Shown in pieces: positions 50,592-58,834 of a stretch of 64,000 nt of DNA (positions are counted from its first letter, which is position 1; each line of letters starts with the position of its first letter). The DNA comes from JAFDZO01 sp044226845. Lineage in GTDB: Bacteria > Bacteroidota > Ignavibacteria > Tepidaquicellales > Tepidaquicellaceae. The position numbers and the translations under genes are program-made. Below the pieces are notes generated by a model. That model was not told the origin of the DNA and ran no database searches. It was given only the letters and a program-made list of their open reading frames with translations. The DNA is taken from assembly GCA_044226845.1 (NCBI GenBank), contig JBGAGG010000007.1:124001-188000 (forward strand). Direction: 5' to 3'.

Positions 50592-52174
50592 TTACTAAGA
50601 AAATTTTTTAATTGTGAAATTGAACGAACGTTTAATTCTTCAGACTGGCTTTTTCGCATCATTAAAGCATACGCATTATTAAAGCCGATTGGGGTAAGCC
50701 AGCTAAGATTATATTTTTTTTGGAATTCTTCCTGCACAAAATTAAAGACTTTATTTTTATCGTTTATAATTTCCTGCACTTGCTGAGAAGAGGGCTGCAA
50801 AAGAACAAGTAAGCCTGTACCCGTATATTCAGGATACATGTCGATCTGGTCATTAACCAACGCATCAAAGCAAATTTTAGTTCCGCCAAGACCCGTTTTA
50901 GTATCAACTTTTAAGGCTGTGTTTCCCTGTATAAGCATAGTATACATATTTATGAGAATATATTGCTCGGTAAAAATTTTTGAGCCGATACGGACGGTTC
51001 CTTTATTCCCGTTGCGAGATTCTTTGAATAAGTTTTTCTCTATCAAAAAATCTTTCGCGACTTTCTCAGGAAGCTGATGCTGATAATCAGCGCGGTAGTT
51101 AAGCTCAGTCATTATGCTGTCATTAATTTTACCTGCCAGTAAATTTAAGGCTGACTCGAGCTCAGGATATTTTTTCATCGTTTCATTTCGAATTAGCGGG
51201 GCGCAATAGTACGGCGGGAAAATTGTTTTATCGTCTTCAAGAGTTATCAGATCAAAAGCTTTCAGTCTTCCGTCAGTACTATAGCCGCTGATTAAGTCCA
51301 GTTTCCTTTCATATATTGCATTGTACATCACAGCATCACTTATAACAACAGTTTTTATATCAAGACCATATTTTGATTTCAATCCAAGATATCCGTCTTC
51401 TCTTCCCATAAACTCCGGTGCAAATCCTGCCAAAAATTCTTTATCGGAATTATTTTGTGATAAGGAAGATTTTATAGCGGGCACAATATATACTAAAGAG
51501 AAAAGAAGTATTATAACAGGAATGCCTATTAAAACTTTTCTAATGTTTTTTGTTTTTATCTTTTGAGTGAGAGATAAAAGAAAATCAAATAAAATAGCCA
51601 GCAGAGCGGCAGGAATAGCTCCGGCTAATATCATATTCGTATTGTTAAGCGCTATACCTCCGAAAATAAACTCTCCTAATCCTCCTGCAGCAATGTATGC
51701 AGCAAGCGTTGCAACGCCGACATTAATAACAGTAGCTGTACGGATCCCTGCAAGTATCACAGGCATTGCCAGAGGTAATTCTACTTTTAAAAATATCTGT
51801 TTTTGACTCATTCCCATTCCGCGTGCAGCATCAACAACAATAGGACTTACTTCGGTAATACCTGTGTAAGTATTTCTTATTATTGGAAGCAGAGCATATA
51901 AAAATAAAGCTGTGATGGCAGGCAGCGAACCAATGCCAAGCAGGGGAATCATAAAGCCAAGAAGCGCAATGCTTGGTATTGTCTGAAGTACTCCTGCAAA
52001 ACCAAGCACTGGACCCGATAATTTTCTTTTACGCGCTATAAAAATTCCGAGCGGGAGACCGATCAATACAGCAATCAGCAGCGAAACAAATGTTAAGCCG
52101 ATATGCGCAACATTCTGCTGAAGAAGCTTATCGCTGTTTTGCATCATGAACTGTATTAAACTCTGCTCCTGCAT
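50588..52174 (-). CDS. ABC transporter permease fused to substrate-binding protein (EgtU/OpuC-like)
   Basis: 528 residues. Residues about 1-215 form a five-span binding-protein-dependent permease (GLPLGIFIARKRK; the EAA-like loop VDAARGMGMSQKQIFLKVELP). A span at about 218-240 leads to a periplasmic OpuAC/betaine-type binding domain (about 250-528: GFAPEFMGREDGYLGLK, VRIGSKIFTEQYILINMYTML, MYPEYTGTGLLVLLQ). This permease-binding protein fusion is the architecture of the ergothioneine importer EgtU and of OpuBC-like osmolyte transporters. Its position beside egtB and egtD favours ergothioneine or a precursor as substrate. Confidence 0.85.
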   Translation of the reverse strand: MQEQSLIQFMMQNSDKLLQQNVAHIGLTFVSLLIAVLIGLPLGIFIARKRKLSGPVLGFAGVLQTIPSIALLGFMIPLLGIGSLPAITALFLYALLPIIRNTYTGITEVSPIVVDAARGMGMSQKQIFLKVELPLAMPVILAGIRTATVINVGVATLAAYIAAGGLGEFIFGGIALNNTNMILAGAIPAALLAILFDFLLSLTQKIKTKNIRKVLIGIPVIILLFSLVYIVPAIKSSLSQNNSDKEFLAGFAPEFMGREDGYLGLKSKYGLDIKTVVISDAVMYNAIYERKLDLISGYSTDGRLKAFDLITLEDDKTIFPPYYCAPLIRNETMKKYPELESALNLLAGKINDSIMTELNYRADYQHQLPEKVAKDFLIEKNLFKESRNGNKGTVRIGSKIFTEQYILINMYTMLIQGNTALKVDTKTGLGGTKICFDALVNDQIDMYPEYTGTGLLVLLQPSSQQVQEIINDKNKVFNFVQEEFQKKYNLSWLTPIGFNNAYALMMRKSQSEELNVRSISQLKNFLSK

Positions 52175-53125
52175 TTATTGATTTTGCTTAAAGCTGTTCA
52201 AAGCTTTTTCTATTGAAGAAAAATTAATTTCTCTTGTATCCTTTGATGATTCATCTTTTACAAAAACTTTTTCATTACTGTTTGCAATCATATCCATTGC
52301 TTCCCATAAACTCTGAGAAGATGCTAAAATATTTGTACCTGAAGACTGAGCTGAAGGAAAGAAATTTAAAACTTTACTAAGCTGAATAGATTTAAATTCC
52401 AATTGCAGTCTGTGCTTATCAAAAAAACTTTTTACGTAATCATTTGCAGGAGTGAATAATAATTCAAACGGAGTTCCTATCTGCATAATTTCTCCCTTAT
52501 CCATTAAACATATCCTGTCTCCCAGTTCAAAAGCTTCCTGTACGTCGTGCGTAACAAGCACAATGGTTTTTTTCTTTAGCTCATCAAGTTCTTTAAATTC
52601 TTTATGAATATCTGCTTTTGTTATGGGGTCAAGTGCTCCGAACGGTTCATCCATCAGGAGAATCGGCGGATTTGCTGCTAATGCTCTTGCAAGCCCGACT
52701 CTCTGCTGCTGTCCTCCGCTTAATTCATTGGGAAACGCTTTTAATGTGTTATCAGATAGCTGAAGTTTTTTTAAGAGTTCGTCAGTACGGTATTTTATTT
52801 TTTCTTTATCCCAGTTCAGTAATTTAGGAACAATGCTGATATTTTCTGATGTAGTGTAATGCGGAAAGAGTCCGTGATTTTGCAAAACATACCCTATACC
52901 TCTTCTTAGCTCATCGGGCTGTTGTGATAAAACATTTTTTCCGTTAATAATAATATTGCCTGAGTCAGGCTCGGTTAATCTATTGATGATGCGGAGCGTT
53001 GTAGTTTTGCCGCAGCCGCTTGTGCCGAGAAGCACAAGAGTTTCATTCTCTTTCACTTCAAAAGAAATATTTTTAACGGCAGTTATTCCGTTAAAACTTT
53101 TGCTGATATTTTCAACGGAAATCAC
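52175..53125 (-). CDS. ABC transporter ATPase (EgtV/OpuA-like)
   Basis: 316 residues. Walker A GTSGCGKTT, the Q-loop in VLQNHGLFPHYTTSEN, signature LSGGQQQRVGLARAL, Walker B ILLMDEPFGALD and the H-loop VTHDVQE are intact. The C-terminal 70 residues are a partial CBS-like regulatory tail. It powers the fused permease encoded directly downstream: its stop codon is adjacent to the next gene's start. GTG start at 53125. Family relatives import glycine betaine, choline or ergothioneine. Confidence 0.88.
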   Translation of the reverse strand: MISVENISKSFNGITAVKNISFEVKENETLVLLGTSGCGKTTTLRIINRLTEPDSGNIIINGKNVLSQQPDELRRGIGYVLQNHGLFPHYTTSENISIVPKLLNWDKEKIKYRTDELLKKLQLSDNTLKAFPNELSGGQQQRVGLARALAANPPILLMDEPFGALDPITKADIHKEFKELDELKKKTIVLVTHDVQEAFELGDRICLMDKGEIMQIGTPFELLFTPANDYVKSFFDKHRLQLEFKSIQLSKVLNFFPSAQSSGTNILASSQSLWEAMDMIANSNEKVFVKDESSKDTREINFSSIEKALNSFKQNQ

Positions 53126-53126
53126 T

Positions 53127-54509
53127 TTATTTTTTATCTAATGTCATAAAAAGATTATTCAGAGATTCAGCATAAAGAGGATGAGCAAATATCATTTCTC
53201 TTATCTGATTATATTTTATTTTACCGGCCATAGCCATTTGTAAAATTGACATCAATTCTCCGCCTTCTTCGCCAAGAATTGCAGCTCCTAAAATTAGTCC
53301 TGTATCGGCATCTACAATTGCTTTCATCATCCCACGTGTATCTCCGGTTTCTATAGCGCGCGCTACTCTAGTCATAGGAAGAACTGCGACTTTTATATTC
53401 AGTCCTTTATCGCGCGCCTCTTTCTCAGTAAGTCCTATGCGGCCTAACTGCGGATCGGTGAACATGCAGTAGGGAACCATTCTGTTCCTTATAGTACGGT
53501 TAGCATTATTTAACAGATTGTCAGTTAGTACGATATAATCATTGTAGGAAATATGTGTAAACTCAGGTCCGCCTTTTATATCACCAAGTGCATAAATATT
53601 TTTTATATTAGTTTCCAGTTTGTTGTTTACAATTACATGTCCGCGCTCATCGGTTTTTACTCCTGCAGCATTAAGATTTAAAATATCAGTATTAGGAGTT
53701 CTTCCTGTTGCAATTAAAATATGCGAGCAGGATATATTTTTTGTTTTACCTGATATACTTGCAGTTACATTAATTCCTTTCTCAGTCCTCGTTACTTTCA
53801 ATACATGTGCATCAGAAAAAATTTTAATTTTTTCTTCAGCCAGGGATTTATAAATTTCTTCACATACATCTTCATCTTCTCTTGGAAGGAAATGACTCCC
53901 AAATTCAAGGATTGTAACGTTACTTCCGAACCGTCTGAACATCTGCCCGAACTCCAGACCAATATAACCTCCGCCGATTATCAATAAATGTTCAGGAACT
54001 TCAGTCAGCTCCATGATAGATGTTGATGTAAGATATTTTATTTTATCAAGTCCTTCTACAGGGTGAACTGTAGGTCTTGCTCCTCCGTTAAGGAAGATTT
54101 TCTTCCCGGAAATTTCTTCAAAACCTTTTTTTGTTTTTACTGAAATCCTATTTTTATCTAAGAATGAAGCAGTGCCGTGAATGATTGTAAGATTTTTTGT
54201 ATTCTCTAATCCTCGAACAGTGCTCTCTCTGAATAGTTTTACAATTTTATCTTTTCGTTTTTTTATTGTTTTAATGTCGACTGAAAATTCTTTTATATTA
54301 ATTCCCAGCTGTTTTGCTTTGGAGGAGTTGTATGCGGACTTAGCTGAGGCGACCATCGTTTTAGTAGGAGTGCATCCTGCATTTATGCATGTTCCGCCTA
54401 TCAGATCTTTTTCAATGATTGCTGTTTTCCAGCCGTGCTTAGCTAATTTTTTTGCGAGGGGAACGCCTCCTTGTCCGGAGCCGATTATAATGGCATCGAA
54501 ATTTTTCAT
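53127..54509 (-). CDS. FAD-dependent disulfide oxidoreductase (mercuric reductase-like fold)
   Basis: 460 residues, class I pyridine-nucleotide disulfide oxidoreductase. FAD-binding GSGQGGVPLAKKL, redox pair C41-INAG-C46 (GGTCINAGCTPTK), NAD(P)H-binding GGGYIGLEFGQMF, ALGDIKGGP, and a C-terminal dimer domain with AHPLYAESLNNL. No N-terminal heavy-metal domain and no C-terminal Cys pair, so Hg reduction is unlikely. It lies one base before the ABC ATPase gene. I infer a disulfide or thiol-related reductase, possibly recycling oxidised ergothioneine; lipoamide dehydrogenase-like activity is the alternative. Confidence 0.85.
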   Translation of the reverse strand: MKNFDAIIIGSGQGGVPLAKKLAKHGWKTAIIEKDLIGGTCINAGCTPTKTMVASAKSAYNSSKAKQLGINIKEFSVDIKTIKKRKDKIVKLFRESTVRGLENTKNLTIIHGTASFLDKNRISVKTKKGFEEISGKKIFLNGGARPTVHPVEGLDKIKYLTSTSIMELTEVPEHLLIIGGGYIGLEFGQMFRRFGSNVTILEFGSHFLPREDEDVCEEIYKSLAEEKIKIFSDAHVLKVTRTEKGINVTASISGKTKNISCSHILIATGRTPNTDILNLNAAGVKTDERGHVIVNNKLETNIKNIYALGDIKGGPEFTHISYNDYIVLTDNLLNNANRTIRNRMVPYCMFTDPQLGRIGLTEKEARDKGLNIKVAVLPMTRVARAIETGDTRGMMKAIVDADTGLILGAAILGEEGGELMSILQMAMAGKIKYNQIREMIFAHPLYAESLNNLFMTLDKK

Positions 54510-54587
54510 TCAGATTTGGCGGGGTGTCTTTAGAAATTTGAAAATAGCTAACCAGTATATTAATTCAAATTCAAAATACAAAAACTC

Positions 54588-56039
54588 TTATACAAGCTTT
54601 TCCATTTTCGCAAGTATATATTGCTTTTGATAATATCTTCCGGCGTTTTGCGCTTCCTTTAAAATCGAGTAATCAAGCTTTTTATTATTCTCTTCTACTC
54701 TGATTATTTCTCTGAAAAATCTTAATGAGTTCTCAATCAGCACTGCAAACATCTCAGGAATTTCTTTGCTTTCAAGATAAAACTGTCGTATAGAATTCAG
54801 CATTGATATTGCAGACTGATATGATTTCAATTCGATGTAGTTCATCAGATAATAAAATCTTACATTGATCTTTTCATATACCTGATGGAATTTTACTTTA
54901 CTGAGATATTCAATCGACTCTTCGTACTTCTTTTGCTGAAACAACAATCTTCCTAAACTGTAATTTTTTTCGTTTTCCTTTGACCCTTCTTCAAGAAAAC
55001 CCGAATACCGTTCTATAAATCTCTCTGCCCAGTCGAATTCTTTTACCATGAGGGCTACTCCAAAAACATCTCTGTAAAGTGAAATTGCAATTCTTTCACT
55101 TGATTCGTTATAAAGATTAAGCTTGTCAAAATATTTGCTGATTTTAAAAGCATCATTATAAAACTTTTTATCTTTAGGAATTAGTTTTAAAATTAATGTT
55201 ACAACAAGGTTTCCCCAGCATTCAATTATGAATTCCGAAGGAAAATTATCAATATTATCTGTTATTAATTTTTCGAATTCTTTGTATTCTTTTTCGCTTA
55301 TTTCAGAAACTGCGTATTTATATGCTAAGTAACGGATTTTCAAAATTGATATCCCGTAAGTATTTTCATGCTCCTTAAAAAATTTTTCAGCGTTGAATGA
55401 TTCTAAAAAAGAAGTTTTATAAACATCAAAATTTTTTTTAACATTATGAGCTTTCAATACAAGAAAATCCTCTCTCGCATAAAAGAAGAGAGTTACGGTG
55501 AATAAAGAAATGAGATTATCAAGCATTGAGTTAACTCTCTGATGATAATCGTCAATACTAATTTTATCCATTGCCAGTATATTTTTAATCCATTTGGAAT
55601 CTGCAGCAAAGTTATTTAAAAAATAATATCCATGAGGAATCATGGCTTCCTCATCCTTATTTTTTTTCTGTTCAATAAATTTTATGGACTGTTCATAACA
55701 TTTCTTATCACTTAGCCCGTTTATTAAGGCAAAGGAATAATCATTTTCGTTTTGCTCAAGTCGTTCATGCGCAATAAATCTCCTTAAAAGTCCTCCAAAC
55801 TCAGAGTATAAATTTTTTATCGTTTGTTCTTTATACTCACCACCATAAATTTTTTTATAAATTCTTTTGTAGTCAAACTTTTCTTTTTCGAATTCCGGAG
55901 ATTGTTTTTCGATTTCCTTGTAGAGAAGATATATAGTCTCTTTTGAATTGAAATAAGGGGACTTTAAGAAATCACCTAATTTCTTAAAATCACTTTTATT
56001 CAGGTTTTTGAGGATTTCTACTGTATTTGAAGGCAGCAT
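54588..56039 (-). CDS. large helical-repeat protein, unknown function
   Basis: 483 residues, cytoplasmic, no signal peptide. It opens LPSNTVEILKNLNKSDFKKLGDFLKSPYFNS, a start I recognise from a Bacteroidota/Ignavibacteria family of unknown function. Throughout it has alternating amphipathic helices (for example LYKEIEKQSPEFEKEKFDYKRI, QKKYEESIEYLSKV) suggestive of a TPR/SEL1-like superhelix for protein binding. It is followed by nothing on the same strand for 3 kb downstream of its stop other than the operon at 54509. Confidence 0.7.
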   Translation of the reverse strand: MLPSNTVEILKNLNKSDFKKLGDFLKSPYFNSKETIYLLYKEIEKQSPEFEKEKFDYKRIYKKIYGGEYKEQTIKNLYSEFGGLLRRFIAHERLEQNENDYSFALINGLSDKKCYEQSIKFIEQKKNKDEEAMIPHGYYFLNNFAADSKWIKNILAMDKISIDDYHQRVNSMLDNLISLFTVTLFFYAREDFLVLKAHNVKKNFDVYKTSFLESFNAEKFFKEHENTYGISILKIRYLAYKYAVSEISEKEYKEFEKLITDNIDNFPSEFIIECWGNLVVTLILKLIPKDKKFYNDAFKISKYFDKLNLYNESSERIAISLYRDVFGVALMVKEFDWAERFIERYSGFLEEGSKENEKNYSLGRLLFQQKKYEESIEYLSKVKFHQVYEKINVRFYYLMNYIELKSYQSAISMLNSIRQFYLESKEIPEMFAVLIENSLRFFREIIRVEENNKKLDYSILKEAQNAGRYYQKQYILAKMEKLV

Positions 56040-56207
56040 ACTAAGTATTGTTGATAGATGATAAATGGGATATTATCAACGATTAAAGTCTAAAATTTAT
56101 TTTAATTCTACACGAGAGTCAAGTATAATTAGAATTTTTCTTTATGCATTAAATCCTCATTAATTCTATCTTGAAAACACAAGTATCAATCGTTCTTTAA
56201 TATTAAT

Positions 56208-56300
56208 TGCGGGGGGATGGGATAGGAGTAAAGCTGCTCAGAGCCAGGGATATGTTTTGAGAAGCTTTGTTGTTAAATCTCCCCCTCCTCCTACTTTTTA
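56208..56300 (+). other. G-rich/C-rich structured segment in intergenic DNA
   Basis: GGGGGGAT at 56211-56218 can pair with ATCTCCCCC (56277-56285), and AAAGCT (56230-56235) with AGCTTT (56263-56268), closing a long hairpin with an internal loop and followed by CTCCTCCTACTTTTTATT. In this AT-rich genome such GC runs stand out. It does not follow a gene on the plus strand, so it may be a small RNA or a recombination remnant. The rest of 56040-56393 holds the terminator at 56333 and nothing else. Confidence 0.35.
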
Positions 56301-56332
56301 TTACAACGCTAATGGATTTTAGAAATAAAAGA

Positions 56333-56366
56333 AATATCTCCCAATGTTTTCACACTGAGAGATATT
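56333..56366 (-). terminator. intrinsic terminator at the end of the secreted-protein cluster
   Basis: AATATCTC (56333-56340) and GAGATATT (56359-56366) form a perfect stem, with a T/A-rich run beyond it on the minus strand. It lies 28 bases after the stop of the last gene of the cluster (56394). Confidence 0.7.
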
Positions 56367-56393
56367 CTAATGAGAGATATTATAGGATGGATA

Positions 56394-58815
56394 TCAGAAG
56401 CTTTTGTTCAGATTTGCCCGGAAGATGAATTCGTTTCTTTTATCGGTAACTAAAGTAATAAATGACTGCTCTGCCCTCAGATCTAATCTAAACAAATCAT
56501 AAACCGGAAATACTGACTGCAGATAAACTGATGTTCTGTCATCCGTCTCCCCTTTGTTGTAAGAAGCTCCCAAAGTGTTTGAAAAAATATCGAAAAAAGT
56601 ATAAGATGTACTGAAGTCATAGCTGTAAATCTTATCAGTCAATCCTAAATACTCGCTTCCCGTATAACCGAAAGTTGCTGAAAGAGACAGCGGTGATTGA
56701 AAGCTTACACTCTCATTTATATAAAATGTTAAAATTTATTCCTGTAAAATAATAAACATCTCCTGCCTTAAAATTATATCCCGTATTCACGCTAAAAGTT
56801 GAAATGTCGTTATCTATTTTTAAAGTATCGTTTGCAACATCATTCTTTTGTTTAAAGGGTGAATAGCTAATGCTAAGATAAGGCAGCTTTTCAGGACGAA
56901 CCGAAGCGCTGAATCCGAATGAAGTTAGTTCAGTAGTTGAAGATTTCCAGTCAATCAGATTATCTTTTGAATTTCTTATAAATGCGCTGAGTGAAATTTT
57001 GTTATTCCATAATGATTGCTCAATTTTTCCATCAATTAAAATTCTGTCACTTATCAGATCAGGATTGCCGAAAGTTTTATAGCCTGGACCGATATATTTC
57101 ACTGCTCCTGAAATTTTAGTGCCGTACTGCATTATATCATAACTTGCCTTTACTCCGAATGAATAGTCAAAAGAACTGCTGATGTTTATATTGAAAAGGT
57201 TTTTAACAATACTTGGAATTTCAGAGGATTCAACTTCAGGCGCTGATCTATCACGTGTAAATAATGAACCGTTCGCTTCAGCTTCCAGGTTAAGAGCATT
57301 TTCTAAAAATGAAAGTTTACCGTTAACACCAAGTACATAATTTTTTGCAGGCGTTAATGCGTAAGGATTTTGCCCTGAAGTGTTTTCATTTTCCCAGCCG
57401 TTCAAATAAGAGAAAAGAAAATGAGAGCCTTCAAAAGTTCCGACACCGAGTTTGCCCGCAAGAAAATTCCTGTCGAGAGCAGTCAAATTATTCTGATCAT
57501 CAATCACAGATTTTTGTGTATTGATACCTGTAATGCCTAGCAAGATTACTCCGGGTTCGAATTCCAAGTTAGCTCCGGTAACAGGTACACCGGATACAGT
57601 CAGATCCGAATATTCAGGGTAAGTCGTACCTATGCCAATTCTTCTGAAATTTGAAATAAATTTTTCTAATCCTGATTTGTTCTCTTCTGCTTTTACGTTC
57701 TCTAAAAATTCTTCCTGCTCAAAATTAAAACTGACATTATTTATATTCTGGGTATTGGTTACAGGCAGACTCGAAAGCAATGCATTCATTGTAAATGGAA
57801 AGTTTCCTAAGGTCAGCTTGGGATTTAATTCCAGTCTTCCATATCCCGGAGGCATTCGCTGGTTCAAACCGCTTTTATTTGAAAATTGGGAAGCAATTTT
57901 CATATTCCCTGAAAACAGTGAGGTTTTTTTAGAAGGATTAGAAGCTGCACCCATATATTGAGAATAAATTTTATCGGTAAACAGATCAGATTTTTTGAAA
58001 TCAATAGTATTTCCTCTGAATTTAGAAGTAATTCTTCCCATTGATGTATCAGTCTTTTCGTAATAAGTAAATTTATAAATTTCACTTGAAGAAATTATAA
58101 TGTTGTTATCGATTACATCTACTTTCCATGCATAGGAAGTTTTATTGTTGAACTCTCTTGCAGAGATAGGATACTGATAAACATTCACAGGAATATTGCT
58201 CTTATCGTAGAATAACGGATTTGAAACAAAAGCATCATATGCAGATTGACCGGGAATAATTTCAACTATTCTTAGAGCGTAAGAGAAATTTCTGAAATTA
58301 TTTGTAGTTGACGGCACCCATGAAAAAATGGGGATTTTGTTCTCAACGTTTGACTGATGAGCAGGGTAGATTAAAGTCGGCGGAGTAATATTTTCTAATT
58401 TTTTTGCCAGACAATCGGAGGTTAAAAAAATGTTTGTTAAATCCTCATATGCACTAACGCATATCTGATAATTCCCTGAGGGAAGACTCCCCGTATTTTT
58501 TATAACATCCCGTATCTTACTATCCTGATAAACAACATCTATGCTTCCTAATTGCGCTGCCGTCATAGAGTTAATCCCCGGAGCAATAACGAAAGTCTTT
58601 GTAGTTGCAGTAATTACGTTGCCCTTTACAGCTTCCGTTATTACACCCTTCAGATAAATGGATTTATTCGCATTAGTGTTGTTAATAATTTTTATTTTCC
58701 ACAGGTCTTCAATGAAGAAGCGGGTTGGCGGCGGCTGTGTAATGGTAATTGAAATCTGCGCCCGGGAGACGGAGCAAATCAGAAGAAATAGTAAAATTAA
58801 TTTAGAGACTTTCAT
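56394..58815 (-). pseudogene. outer-membrane beta-barrel/TANFOR-like protein interrupted by a one-base frameshift
   Basis: The first frame (ATG at 58815, signal peptide ending SRA) runs to a stop at 56713. Near it, at a run of four T's on the coding strand, removing one T joins the frame to the downstream piece ending at 56394. The joined protein reads INLTFYINESVSFQSPLSLSATF..., then SYTFFDIFSNTLGASYN and ends SFITLVTDKRNEFIFRANLNKSF, a clear barrel end. The N-terminal 230 residues (PPPTRFFIEDLWKIKIINNT) resemble the TANFOR domain. The region is about 780 residues. A sequencing error or a real recent frameshift are both possible. Confidence 0.7.
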
Positions 58816-58834
58816 TTTAAAATTTAGTTTTGTT

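Noticed and set aside
53127..54509. Mercuric reductase
   Set aside because: The fold is right, but the N-terminal metal domain and the C-terminal Cys pair are missing and no mer genes are nearby.
57540..57570. A TTCGAATT T-loop-like string suggestive of a tRNA
   Set aside because: It lies in a coding region with no acceptor stem or anticodon arm; no tRNA was found in the window.
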